Below, in pieces: positions 1 through 8,307 of a stretch of 64,000 nucleotides of DNA. A program made the position numbers and the translations under genes. Under the pieces are notes generated by a model that searched no databases, had not been told where the DNA came from, and worked only from the letters and a program-made list of their open reading frames with translations. Positions within the stretch are counted from its first letter, which is position 1, and each line of letters starts with the position of its first letter. Source of the DNA: Arthrobacter sp. DWC3 (GTDB taxonomy: Bacteria > Actinomycetota > Actinomycetes > Actinomycetales > Micrococcaceae); assembly GCF_002929375.1 (NCBI RefSeq), contig NZ_PJIP01000001.1, positions 310,001 to 374,000 of the forward strand, given 5' to 3'.

Positions 1-119
1 TCGTCGCGCCATGGCCAGAACCGACACGAATAGTAAGCATGCTCGTTATATGGGGCGGAACCGCTCTAGTCTGTCGAAATGCGTCGCTTCAGGCGGGCGA
101 CACCGACGACAGGAACCCC

Positions 120-998
120 ATGCTCACCATGCACGATCTCGAACCCCTCCTCGGCCACCGCAGCGCCGTCGTCACGGACCAGGGGGACAAGGTGGGCTCG
201 GTCGGTGAGGTGTTCCTGGACGACGCCACCGATACGCCGACCTGGATCACCGTCCACACCGGCCTGTTCGGCACCAAGGAGTCCTTCGTGCCCCTCGACG
301 GCGCCACGGTGCAGGACGGCCGGCTTGTCGTCGCGTACCCGCGGGACCTCATCCGGCACGCCCCCTCGACCGAGCGCGACGGCCAGCTGAGCCCGGAGGA
401 CGAGAGCACGCTGTTCCGCCACTACGGCCTGCACACCACGACGACGGCCGCGTCGAACGACCCGGCGCCCCGGAAGGAACGCGACGATGCCGGCGAACCG
501 TGGATGATCCGCTCGGAGGAGCGGCTCCGCGTGGGGACGGAGACGTACGAGGCGGCCCGCGTCCGGCTGCGGAAGTACGTCGTCACCGAGGAGGCCGCAC
601 TGCGGGTACCGGTGCAGCGGGAGGAACTGCTGATCGAGCGTGAGCCGATCACGAGGCTCGACGAGGCCGTGGGGGATTCGCTGTTCAAGGAGGAGGTGGT
701 CGAGTTCGTGGGCCACGAGGAGCACGCCGTGCTGGTGGGCAAGGAGACGGTACCCGTGGAGCGCGTCCGGTTGGGCAAGGCCACCGTCACCGGCAGGACC
801 ACGGTGCGGGAGCAGGTGCGGAAGGAGCGCATCGCCGGCAGCGTGAACGGCGAGGCGATGACCGATCTCGACGCCGGCAGCCGTGGCTCCAGGGGCCGTG
901 GACGGCGGGGCAGGGCCACGCCGACCGACGACCAGGCGGACAAGATCGTCACGAACAGCCCCAACCCGCTCCTCAAGGGCAAGAGCAAGCGGCGCTGA
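120..998 (+). CDS. PRC-barrel and DUF2382 domain stress protein
   Basis: 292 aa, probably cytoplasmic. The N-terminal ~100 residues form a PRC-barrel (begins MLTMHDLEPLLGHRS and continues with a GKVGS-like turn and a WITVHTGLFG strand). Residues ~135-260 match DUF2382 (YsnF/AvaK type), with repeated 'RSEERLRV', 'VPVQREELLIEREPI' and 'VGKETVPVERVRLGKATV' segments. The tail is Arg/Gly rich and basic. The ATG at 120 is preceded by AGGA five bases upstream, so an extension to position 39 in the same frame is unlikely. Proteins of this type are often stress induced in actinobacteria; the molecular function is not known. It stands alone ahead of the PLP enzyme pair. Domain call is firm, role is not. 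Confidence 0.85.
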   Translation: MLTMHDLEPLLGHRSAVVTDQGDKVGSVGEVFLDDATDTPTWITVHTGLFGTKESFVPLDGATVQDGRLVVAYPRDLIRHAPSTERDGQLSPEDESTLFRHYGLHTTTTAASNDPAPRKERDDAGEPWMIRSEERLRVGTETYEAARVRLRKYVVTEEAALRVPVQREELLIEREPITRLDEAVGDSLFKEEVVEFVGHEEHAVLVGKETVPVERVRLGKATVTGRTTVREQVRKERIAGSVNGEAMTDLDAGSRGSRGRGRRGRATPTDDQADKIVTNSPNPLLKGKSKRR

Positions 999-1131
999 CG
1001 ACCGGCGCCTGGCTCGTCGCCGAGGCCCGCCCGCAGCGGCGGGCGCCCGGTGCCGACTTGCGGCGGCCGCCCAGGGCCGGCGGATCCGCTAGCGTCAGGG
1101 GAGAGACGCGAGCGATCACGTGGAGGAAGAC

Positions 1132-2109
1132 ATGACGAGTCCGATCATCCGGTCCGCAGGCACCCCTGTCCGGGCGGGTCTGGGATCCTGGCCCACGCCG
1201 CTGGAACCCGCGCCCCGCTTGGCGTCCGCCCTCGGTCTGGACCCGGAGGACCTCTGGATCAAGCGGGACGACCTCATCGGCCTCGGCGGTGGCGGCAACA
1301 AGGTGCGCAAGCTCGAATGGACCGCAGGCACGGCGCTCGCGGAGGGCGCCGACGTACTGGTCACCAGTGGAGCGGCCCAGAGCAACCATGCCCGCCTGAC
1401 CGCCGCTGCTGGCGCGCGCCTCGGGGTCGACGTCGTCCTCGTGCTGACGGGGGAGTCCGCACCCACCGGCAACATCGCCCTCGACACCCTGCTCGGAGCC
1501 ACCGTGCACTGGTGCGGCGACGTCTCCGACGCCGAACTCGCCGCCCGTGTACAGGACGTGGCGGGGGAACTGGCGGCGCAGGGCCGGCGGCCCGCCGTCA
1601 TCCCCTTCGGCGGGTCCAACGCCCTCGGCGCCTCCGGCTACCGGACCGCAGGGGAGGAACTCCTGGAACAGGATCCCTCCGTCCAGCAGGTCGTGGTGGC
1701 GGTCGGTTCGGGCGGGACCATGGCGGGTCTCGTCGCATCCCTCGGCGCCGGGCGCGTCCTCGGCGTGGACACCGGGGCGATGCCCGAGCCGGGACCGGCC
1801 GTCGCCGGGATGGTGGCGGAGCTCACCGGGCAGCCCGCGGATGCAGCGACCCTGCGGATCGACGGGAGCGTGCTCGGGTCCGGCTACGGCTCCGTGACGG
1901 ACGCCGTCCTCGAGGCCATGCGGCTCGCCGCGCGCACCGAGGGTCTCGTCCTCGACCCCACCTACACGGCCCGCGCCATGGCCGGGCTCGTGCGGGCGGC
2001 CCGGCAGGGCGAACTGGTCCGCGGGCGGCGCGTGGTGTTCTGGCACACCGGAGGGCTGCCCGGACTGCTGGGACACACGACGGCGCTCGAGAGGATCATG
2101 GCCGGATGA
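1132..2109 (+). CDS. dcyD: D-cysteine desulfhydrase-like PLP enzyme (ACC deaminase family)
   Basis: 325 aa, fold type II PLP enzyme. The Schiff-base lysine is in GGGGNKVRKLEW (about K57), the substrate loop is TSGAAQSNHARL and the phosphate loop is AVGSGGTMAGL. The two positions that separate ACC deaminase (Glu, Leu) from D-cysteine desulfhydrase (Thr, Thr) both read Thr here: DPTYTARAMAG and HTGGLPGLL. That favours release of pyruvate, H2S and ammonia from D-cysteine; D-amino acid specificity is inferred. ATG 1132 has GGAGGA four bases upstream; an in-frame GTG at 1120 lies before that ribosome site and is rejected. A -10-like TAGCGT sits at 1090-1095. The stop overlaps the next start (ATGA), so the two genes are translationally coupled. 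Confidence 0.8.
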   Translation: MTSPIIRSAGTPVRAGLGSWPTPLEPAPRLASALGLDPEDLWIKRDDLIGLGGGGNKVRKLEWTAGTALAEGADVLVTSGAAQSNHARLTAAAGARLGVDVVLVLTGESAPTGNIALDTLLGATVHWCGDVSDAELAARVQDVAGELAAQGRRPAVIPFGGSNALGASGYRTAGEELLEQDPSVQQVVVAVGSGGTMAGLVASLGAGRVLGVDTGAMPEPGPAVAGMVAELTGQPADAATLRIDGSVLGSGYGSVTDAVLEAMRLAARTEGLVLDPTYTARAMAGLVRAARQGELVRGRRVVFWHTGGLPGLLGHTTALERIMAG

Positions 2110-3239
2110 GCAACCCCGGAAACGACGACGCCGCGGCCTTCGAGGCCTACCAGGCGTCCTTCACCGAAGCGCACGGGTACCTGAACTTCGCGAGCTTCGG
2201 GCCGCCGTCGCGCGCCGTCCGCGAGCGGGTGACGCACCTCCTGGAGCTCGCAGCCGATGGCGGCGACGCGAGCGAGGCACTGCACGGGGAGGACCTCCGC
2301 GTCCGGGAAGCCTTCGCGCGGCTCAGCGGATTCCCGCCCGAGGACGTCGGCCTGACCGGCAGCACCTCGCTCGGCCTGTTCCAGGTGGCTTTCGGCCTGG
2401 CCGGCGGGTCGGTGCTCGTCAACGCCGGGGAGTTCCCGGCCAACACCTACCCCTGGCTGCGCACGAGCGCCGCGGGACGGGCGCGCGTGGACCTGGTCGG
2501 CGGACCCGGCACGCTGATGACGCCCGACGTCGTCGCCCGCGGCCTGACCGATGACACCGTGGCCGTGAGCGTCAGCGCCGTGGACTTCCGCACCGGTTAC
2601 CGCGCCGACCTCGCCGGGATCCGCGACGTGATGGGACCCGACCGGCTGCTGGTGGTCGACGGCATCCAGGGCTTCGGCGTCGCGGACGTCGACTGGACGC
2701 TCGCCGACGTGCTCGTCGCCGGAGCGCAGAAGTGGATCCGCGCCGGGTGGGGCGTCGCGGCCCTCGCGATGTCCCCGCGCGCCGTGGAGCGCTTCGATCC
2801 GCTGCTCACCGGGTGGACGGGCGTCACGGATTCCCGTCGCTACGACGGCGAGGAGCACCCGCCGCTGCCCGGGGCGCAGCGCTTCTCCATCTCGAACCTC
2901 TCGCCGTACGCGACCGGGGCCTTCGCGGAGGCCCTGGGGCTGATCGGGTCGGTGGGCGTGCCGGCGATCGAGGGCATCGTCGCCACCCACGCCCAGGCGC
3001 TCGTCGAGCAGCTCGACTCCGCGGGGGTGGAGGTCCTCTCGCCGCGGGAGCGTGCCGACAGCGCCGGGATCGTGGTGGCCGGGATCCCCGGGCGTGCGGC
3101 CGAGGCACACGCGGCACTGGCGGATGCCGGCATCATCGCGACGCTGCACGGGGAGGGCCGCATCCGTTTCTCGGTCCATGCGACCACGCGCTCCGAGGTG
3201 TTCGGCGAGGCCGCGAAGGTGCTGGCGCCGTTCGCCTGA
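2106..3239 (+). CDS. class V aminotransferase / cysteine desulfurase-like enzyme
   Basis: 377 aa. Fold type I PLP enzyme of the class V group: the internal aldimine lysine lies in VAGAQKWIRAGWGVAAL, preceded by the PLP-contacting VVDGIQGFGVADVDW, and the N-terminal HGYLNFASFGPPSR is typical of isopenicillin-epimerase-like members. The start overlaps the stop of the upstream PLP gene by four bases, which fixes the start at 2106. Coupling to a D-cysteine desulfhydrase-like gene suggests amino acid or sulfur amino acid metabolism, but the substrate cannot be read from the sequence. A longer in-frame extension upstream is only a shadow of the preceding gene. Confidence 0.8.
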   Translation: MSNPGNDDAAAFEAYQASFTEAHGYLNFASFGPPSRAVRERVTHLLELAADGGDASEALHGEDLRVREAFARLSGFPPEDVGLTGSTSLGLFQVAFGLAGGSVLVNAGEFPANTYPWLRTSAAGRARVDLVGGPGTLMTPDVVARGLTDDTVAVSVSAVDFRTGYRADLAGIRDVMGPDRLLVVDGIQGFGVADVDWTLADVLVAGAQKWIRAGWGVAALAMSPRAVERFDPLLTGWTGVTDSRRYDGEEHPPLPGAQRFSISNLSPYATGAFAEALGLIGSVGVPAIEGIVATHAQALVEQLDSAGVEVLSPRERADSAGIVVAGIPGRAAEAHAALADAGIIATLHGEGRIRFSVHATTRSEVFGEAAKVLAPFA

Positions 3240-3620
3240 CGCGCCACGGCGTCGGACCGGGGTCAGGAGGTCGCGGGTCACCGTCGCTTTCGGGTTCCGG
3301 CTGGATGCCGCCGCCGTTCCCCGGTTTCGAGCGGCTGGGCGCCCTGCTGCGGCGTGTCCTGACCCGGCACGCGGTCCCTGCCGCAAGAGGTGGGAACGAC
3401 GGGTGCCGGCAGCTCGGGCGCGGCACTATAGGACGCCGATCCCGGTTGCGCCAGACGGCAACACGCCGATGGTTCACAGAACGCAACCAATCCTGAAAGT
3501 GTCCGGGGCCGGTGCTAGCGTCCCAGCCAGGACGTGTGACCTAGGCAACATGTCCGTAGCCTCAGGCATCTGACCTGAGCGTGCTTTGCATCAGCTGGGA
3601 TATTTCATGAAGGAGAACTC
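3240..3620. other. 381-bp intergenic region with repeat copy A and promoter region of the M6 protease
   Basis: No credible gene. It holds one copy of the dispersed inverted-repeat element (about 3311-3402), a TAGCGT -10-like hexamer near 3520, a small hairpin CTCAGG-N7-CCTGAG at 3561-3579 and the AGGAG ribosome site at 3611-3615 for the protease gene. The stretch 3420-3600 has lower GC than its neighbours, as expected for a promoter and leader. Confidence 0.6.
3311..3402. repeat. intergenic inverted-repeat element, copy A
   Basis: The left end reads CCGCCGTTCCCCGG and the right end AAGAGGTGGGAACGACGGG, so the outer ends are inverted copies of each other around a roughly 65-bp GC-rich middle. 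Four other copies in this window share both ends. Confidence 0.6.
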
Positions 3621-5447
3621 TTGAATCTCACCACCCGTCCCCGGGGGCTACGGTGCGCGATGGCGCTCGCCGTGACCACCGCCGTCGTGCTCGCTCCCGT
3701 GAGCGCGCAGGCCACCACCGGCATCGCGGCGGACTCGCCGACCGCGACGTCGTCCACGTCCTCACCGAGCGCCGACGGCGCGGCGGCGAAGGCCGATGAC
3801 CGCTCCGACCCCGCGGCCGAGGAGCGCCGCGGCCTCAACCAGGAGGGCGTGGAGAAGGTCATCTCCGGCGAGGCGAAGGTTGAGGACCGGGGCGGCTCCA
3901 AGTCCGTCAAGGTCGCTCCCGGCCAGTGGGCGCAGTACGGCCTGCAGGACAGCGACCAGATCCTCTCCTTCCTCGTCGACTTCGGCGACAAGGTGGACCC
4001 CCGCTTCCCCACCTCCACCCCGGGCCCCACGAACGGCGCCATCAAGGAGCCGAACCGCGCGGTGGACAACTCCACCTACTGGTCCGACACCTTCGACCGC
4101 GAGCACTACCTCGACATGTTCTTCGGTACCGAGAACGAGTCGCTGAAGGGCGTCTACGAGGAGATGTCCAGCGGCCGGTACACGGTCGACGGCGACGTCA
4201 GCGACTGGGTGACCGTCCCCTACAACTCGGCCAGCTACGGCGAGACCGAGAGCCAGGCGGACATGACCCGCTTCGTGCAGGACACCGCGAACGCCTGGTA
4301 CGACTCGCAGATCGCGGCCGGCAAGACCGCCGCCGAGATCGACGCGTACCTCGCGGGTTTCGACCAGTGGGACCGCTACGACTTCGACAAGGACGGCGAC
4401 TTCGACGAGGCCGACGGCTACATCGACCACTTCCAGGCCATCCACGCCGGTGAGGGCGAGGAGGCCGGCGCGGCGTCGTCGGCTATCTGGTCACACCGCT
4501 GGGCCGTGGGCCAGGCGGGCCGCGGCACGGCCGGCCCCGCAGCCAACCCCTTCGGCGGCATCAAGATCGGCAAGTCGAACGTCTGGATCCGCGACTACAC
4601 CACGGAGCCCGAGAACGGCGGCCTCGGCGTCTTCGCGCACGAGTACGGCCACGACCTCGGCCTGCCCGATCTGTACGACACGAGCGGCGGCGAGAACGGC
4701 ACCGGCTTCTGGACGCTCATGAGCTCCGGCTCCTGGCTCGGCCACGGCGACGGGTCCATCGGCACCACGCCCAACCACATGGGCGCCTGGGAGAAGCTGC
4801 AGCTCGGCTGGCTCGACTACGACGTCGCCACCGCGGGCAAGAAGTCGACCCACAAGATCGGCCCCTCGTTCCACGCGACCAAGGCCCCGCAGGCCGTCGT
4901 CGTGAACCTGCCCAAGGATGCGGCCGGCAAGAACCGTTTCTACATCGCCGAGAACCGGGTGTACGCGGGCTACGACGCCACGCTCGCCACCGGCCCGTAC
5001 AACTTCGGCTGGGGCGTCACCTCGCCCGACACCGTGGAGCACTACAGGTACCAGGACGGCCTGAGCATCACGTACTGGAACACCGCGCAGGCCAACAACA
5101 ACACGCGCCAGCACCCGGGCGCCGGCCTGGCCCTGCCCGTGGACGCACACCCCAAGGCCCTCACCTGGTCCGACGGCACCATGCTCCGCAACCGCATCCA
5201 GAGCTTCGACGCCACCTTCGGCAAGGAGGCCACCGATCCGCTGAGCCTGCACCGTGAGACGGCTGCGGGCATGACGACGGCCACCGTGCCGTCGCAGCCC
5301 GGTGTCCCGGTCTTCGACGACACCAACCCCAACGCCTACTACGACGCCGCGAACCCGCAGGGTTCCGTGGTCGTGGCCGGTACCGGGACGAAAATCGAGG
5401 TGGTGCAGTCCAACTCGACGGGCATGCTGACCCTGCACGTCCGGTAG
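3621..5447 (+). CDS. secreted M6-family (immune inhibitor A-like) metalloprotease
   Basis: 608 aa. A signal peptide occupies the first ~32 residues and ends ...APVSAQA. The zinc site HEYGHDLGLPDLYD begins at about H340 (HExxH plus the downstream Asp of M6 peptidases), followed by the met-turn-like FWTLMSSGSWLGH. A 'DFDKDGDFDEADGY' segment near residue 255 looks like a calcium-binding loop. At 608 aa it is shorter than Bacillus InhA and lacks an obvious C-terminal binding module, as in other actinobacterial members. The start is TTG with AGGAG five bases upstream. Expected role: extracellular protein degradation. Followed by a 20-bp stem terminator. Confidence 0.85.
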   Translation: MNLTTRPRGLRCAMALAVTTAVVLAPVSAQATTGIAADSPTATSSTSSPSADGAAAKADDRSDPAAEERRGLNQEGVEKVISGEAKVEDRGGSKSVKVAPGQWAQYGLQDSDQILSFLVDFGDKVDPRFPTSTPGPTNGAIKEPNRAVDNSTYWSDTFDREHYLDMFFGTENESLKGVYEEMSSGRYTVDGDVSDWVTVPYNSASYGETESQADMTRFVQDTANAWYDSQIAAGKTAAEIDAYLAGFDQWDRYDFDKDGDFDEADGYIDHFQAIHAGEGEEAGAASSAIWSHRWAVGQAGRGTAGPAANPFGGIKIGKSNVWIRDYTTEPENGGLGVFAHEYGHDLGLPDLYDTSGGENGTGFWTLMSSGSWLGHGDGSIGTTPNHMGAWEKLQLGWLDYDVATAGKKSTHKIGPSFHATKAPQAVVVNLPKDAAGKNRFYIAENRVYAGYDATLATGPYNFGWGVTSPDTVEHYRYQDGLSITYWNTAQANNNTRQHPGAGLALPVDAHPKALTWSDGTMLRNRIQSFDATFGKEATDPLSLHRETAAGMTTATVPSQPGVPVFDDTNPNAYYDAANPQGSVVVAGTGTKIEVVQSNSTGMLTLHVR

Positions 5448-5458
5448 TCCGGAACAAC

Positions 5459-5506
5459 AGCACGCAGAAGGAGCCGGGGGGTCACTCCCGGCTCCTTCTG
5501 CGTGCT
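5459..5506. terminator. strong bidirectional hairpin terminator after the M6 protease
   Basis: A perfect 20-bp stem (5459-5478 paired with 5487-5506) with an 8-base loop begins 12 bases after the protease stop. No long T-run follows, usual in high-GC actinobacteria. It lies between convergent genes and would serve both. Confidence 0.85.
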
Positions 5507-5515
5507 CCTGGGGTG

Positions 5516-5609
5516 ACCGTCGTTCACGGGTTCTGCGACTCGGAGGGCCGGGACGCGGCATGTCCTCGTGTGACGCGCGGCATCGGCCCCGAGAGGGACG
5601 AACGACGGC
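5516..5609. repeat. intergenic inverted-repeat element, copy B
   Basis: Left end ACCGTCGTTCACGGG, right end CCCCGAGAGGGACGAACG followed by ACGGCGG. It lies between the terminator and the 3' end of the convergent proline-rich gene. Confidence 0.6.
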
Positions 5610-5631
5610 GGGGGCTCGTTCGCGCGGACGC

Positions 5632-6390
5632 CTACTGCGGGTGCTTCCGGCGCTTCGGCTGGGCGACGACGGCGATCGCGACGGCCAGCGCGAGCGCCAC
5701 GAGGCTGAGGACGCCCGCGGCGACGTAGCGCCCCGACGGGTCGAGGCCCGCCTGCTCCACGTCCCCACCCGCTGCTTCCTCGTCCTGGGGTGACGGCCCG
5801 GGCGTCGGCGTCGCATCGGACGTGCCCGGTAGCGGCTTCGCCGGCTGCTGTGCCGGGGCCCGGAAGGCCTCCTCGCCGGCCGTGCCGTCCCCGGTTCCCG
5901 CGGGATCGGGGGCGGGCACGGGCGCCGGGTCGGCGGGTACGGGCGACGGCGCCGGGGCTGCGGAGTTTCCGGGCGCGGGGTCCGTGGGCGCGGGGTCGGC
6001 CGGGTCGACGGGCGCCGCGGGTGCGGGTCGGGGCTGCACGACGGCGGGCGGACCCGGCGGGACAGCGACCCCGTCCGGCGGGGCCACGGGAGGGTCGGGC
6101 GGGGCGACCGGGCGATCGGTCGGCGGGTCCGGCTGCACCGGCTGCACCGGCTGCTCCGGCGGGATGACGGGCGTCGTCGGAGGAGCGGGGTTCGCGGGGG
6201 TGGGCTCCGGAGCGGGCGGCCCTGGGACTCCGGGTGGCGCGACGGCTTCCTCCGGGGGAGGCAGGGAGGGCTCGACGGACGGGATCGCCGGGCCGACGGT
6301 CGCGGGAGCCATGGCCGACGCGGCCGGGGGAGCCGTGAGCAGGATCCCGCTGCTCAGGGCCAGTGCACCGATGGTGGCGGGAAGGCGCAT
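5632..6390 (-). CDS. proline-rich secreted protein with C-terminal membrane anchor
   Basis: 252 aa. An N-terminal signal peptide (MRLPATIGALALSSGILL... ending near ASA) is followed by about 170 residues made almost entirely of Pro, Ala, Val, Asp and Glu (for example PVQPVQPDPPTDRPVAPPDP), then a membrane span (AAGVLSLVALALAVAIAVV) and a basic tail. There is no LPXTG motif. It is probably a surface stalk or spacer anchored in the membrane with the Pro-rich part in the wall. The ATG at 6390 is chosen because the signal peptide begins there; an upstream in-frame extension is Arg-rich and unlikely. No specific function can be assigned. Confidence 0.7.
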   Translation of the reverse strand: MRLPATIGALALSSGILLTAPPAASAMAPATVGPAIPSVEPSLPPPEEAVAPPGVPGPPAPEPTPANPAPPTTPVIPPEQPVQPVQPDPPTDRPVAPPDPPVAPPDGVAVPPGPPAVVQPRPAPAAPVDPADPAPTDPAPGNSAAPAPSPVPADPAPVPAPDPAGTGDGTAGEEAFRAPAQQPAKPLPGTSDATPTPGPSPQDEEAAGGDVEQAGLDPSGRYVAAGVLSLVALALAVAIAVVAQPKRRKHPQ

Positions 6391-6574
6391 ACGGGGGTCT
6401 CTTCCGAGGGGCGGCGAACGGCTGCGGGAGGAACGGGACGGGCGTCGGCAGCACGCTGACAGGTGCTTCCGATCGTACGGGGCGCCTGTCGTCGCCGACG
6501 GGGAGTCCCGCTCCGGTCCGGGTGCTTGCCATGGGGCATCGGATACGGGTAGCAGCCACCCTGGCGGGCTGCAC

Positions 6575-6669
6575 CCGCCGTCGTTCCCGGGTGCCGCGCG
6601 GTTGGAGGTCGAACGGCGGCCTGTCACGGCCCGCCACGTCGTTCAGGCCCCGAAAGGTGGGGACGGCGG
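6575..6669. repeat. intergenic inverted-repeat element, copy C
   Basis: Left end CCGCCGTCGTTCCCGG (6575-6590), right end GGCCCCGAAAGGTGGGGACG then GCGG (to 6669). It sits between the proline-rich gene start and the 3' end of the GtrA gene. Confidence 0.65.
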
Positions 6670-6684
6670 ACGGGCCGCGGCTGC

Positions 6685-7104
6685 TCAGGCGGGGTCGAGG
6701 ACGGCCGGGCGGAAGACGAAGAAACGGTAGGCGACGTAGCGGAACACGTTGCCGAGGAGGACACCCACGACGTTCCCGGAGATGTTGTTGGCCAGCGGGC
6801 TCGTGAATCCGAGGACGTAGTGCGAGACGAAGAGGCAGAGGGCCGCGATGCCGAGGCCCACGAGGTTGGTCAGGCCGAACAGGACGGCCTCCTCGCGCTT
6901 CGGGCGGCCGGCGAACTGGCGGAACGTGACGTAGTGGCTGCCCAGCCAGGAGACCCCGGTGGCCAGGGCCACGGAGGCCATCTTCGACGTGATCGGACCG
7001 ACGCCGAACCCCGAGGCGAGGATGTTGTAGACCGAGATGTCGACGATGAACGCGAGCGTCCCCACGATCGTGAAGGAGCCGAGACGCTGTAGCGCTCCAC
7101 TCAT
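6685..7104 (-). CDS. GtrA family small membrane protein
   Basis: 139 aa with four hydrophobic helices, the GtrA/DPMS pattern (F-TIVGTLAFIVDISVYNIL ... VSWLGSHYVTFRQFAG ... NVFRYVAYRFFVF). GtrA proteins take part in moving or modifying polyprenyl-linked sugars for cell-wall or glycan decoration; no glycosyltransferase partner is adjacent. The ATG at 7104 has a near-perfect ribosome site (GAAGGAGG six bases before), which rules out a longer reading from 7236. Confidence 0.8.
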   Translation of the reverse strand: MSGALQRLGSFTIVGTLAFIVDISVYNILASGFGVGPITSKMASVALATGVSWLGSHYVTFRQFAGRPKREEAVLFGLTNLVGLGIAALCLFVSHYVLGFTSPLANNISGNVVGVLLGNVFRYVAYRFFVFRPAVLDPA

Positions 7105-7142
7105 GGCTTTCCTCCTTCGACGGCAACGCTCCAGTCTACTCC

Positions 7143-7163
7143 TTAGGTTGCCTAAGCAACTAA
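7143..7163. promoter_or_regulatory. palindromic operator candidate, MarR-like
   Basis: In the divergent region between the GtrA gene and the alcohol dehydrogenase gene. The plus strand reads TTAGGTTGCCTAAGC then AACTAA; the arms TTAG(G)TTGC and GCAACTAA are inverted repeats around CTAA, broken only by one extra G. The form resembles MarR-family sites, but no MarR gene is in the window. Confidence 0.4.
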
Positions 7164-7261
7164 TTGCGCACAGTGCCCTCGGCGCTGCGTCAAGGCACCG
7201 CATCCGCAGCGTCGGGCCCCATGCGCTGGCTAGCATGAGGGCCTACCCCACGGAGGACCCC

Positions 7262-8275
7262 ATGAACGAGACCATGCTCGCCGGACGGCTCACCATCAGC
7301 ACCGGATCCTTCGAGGTCAAGGAGGTGCCGGTGCCCGTCCCGGGCCCCGGCTTCGTCCGCGTGAAGGTCCAGGCCGCGGGTGTCTGCCTCTCCGACGTCC
7401 ACCTCATCGAGGGCCTGCTGAAGCCCATGCACCTCCGCGGCGACGAGGTGACCCTCGGCCACGAGGTCTCCGGCAGCGTGGACCTGCCGGGCGACGGCGT
7501 CGAGGGCTGGGCGCCGGGCGACCGCGTGGTCCTGCAGGCCGGCTACGAGTACAAGGGCGTCACCCTCACCATGGGCGTCGACTACGACGGCGGCTGGGCC
7601 GAGTACGTCGTGGTGCCCGCCGGCGTGCTGGTGCCGCTGAGCGAGCACTTCTCCTACGAGCAGGCCGCCATCATCCCCGACGCCGTCTCCACTCCCTGGG
7701 CCTCGATCGTGTCCACCGGACGCGTGCGGCCCGCCGAGGCGGTCGGCGTCTGGGGCGTCGGCGGGCTCGGTGCCCACGGCGTGCAGCTGCTGCGCCTGGT
7801 GGGAGCCGCACCGATCATCGCCGTGGACCCGCTGCCCGAGGCCCGCGAACGGGCGCTCGCCTTCGGCGCCGACGTGGCACTCGACCCGCGGGCCGACGAT
7901 TTCGCCGCCTCCATGGCTGCGGCGACCTCCGGGCGCGGGCTCGACGTCGCCTTCGACTTCGCGGGCGTGGACGCCGTCCGGGCGCAGGCCCTCGCCGGCC
8001 TCGGACTGCAGGGCCGACTGGTGCTGGTGGGCCTGAGCGGCAACCCGATCGCCATCTCCGACAGCACGGCCTTCTCCTACACGCGTAAGCAGGTCCGCGG
8101 ACACTACGGCTCGGAGGCCCACCACGTGCCGGAGCTCGTGGCCCTGACGGAGCTCGGGCGGCTCGATTTCGCCCGTTCCATCAGCGACACGCTGCCGTTG
8201 CGCGACGCCGCGTCCGCCGTGGAGCGCCTCGAGCGCAAGGAGGGCAACCCGATCCGGCTGGTCCTCGTGCCCTGA
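7262..8275 (+). CDS. zinc-dependent alcohol dehydrogenase (MDR family)
   Basis: 337 aa medium-chain dehydrogenase. The catalytic zinc ligands are in GVCLSDVHLIEG and GHEVSG, and the Rossmann glycine motif is GVWGVGGLGAHGVQLLR. The four-cysteine structural zinc lobe of classical ADHs is absent (the region reads DRVVLQAGYEYKGVTLTMG). ATG 7262 is preceded by GGAGG five bases upstream; the longer frame from 7037 is rejected. Substrate unknown; NAD(P)-linked oxidation or reduction of an alcohol/aldehyde pair is expected. Divergent from the GtrA gene across a palindrome-bearing promoter region. Confidence 0.8.
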   Translation: MNETMLAGRLTISTGSFEVKEVPVPVPGPGFVRVKVQAAGVCLSDVHLIEGLLKPMHLRGDEVTLGHEVSGSVDLPGDGVEGWAPGDRVVLQAGYEYKGVTLTMGVDYDGGWAEYVVVPAGVLVPLSEHFSYEQAAIIPDAVSTPWASIVSTGRVRPAEAVGVWGVGGLGAHGVQLLRLVGAAPIIAVDPLPEARERALAFGADVALDPRADDFAASMAAATSGRGLDVAFDFAGVDAVRAQALAGLGLQGRLVLVGLSGNPIAISDSTAFSYTRKQVRGHYGSEAHHVPELVALTELGRLDFARSISDTLPLRDAASAVERLERKEGNPIRLVLVP

Positions 8276-8307
8276 GGATCACTGGGGATCCGGCTGCCGG
8301 TCCCGGG

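Noticed and set aside
973-2076. Long minus-strand open frames across the PLP enzyme genes and elsewhere
   Set aside because: High GC creates open antisense frames; their proteins are Arg/His/Pro-rich, lack family motifs and overlap convincing genes.
1132-2109. ACC deaminase annotation
   Set aside because: Both substrate-discriminating residues are Thr as in D-cysteine desulfhydrases.
7142-7160. Iron box (DtxR/IdeR) at the GtrA/ADH promoter
   Set aside because: TTAGGTT-GCCTAA lacks one central base and the right half reads GCAACTAA rather than ACCTAA; MarR-like symmetry fits better.
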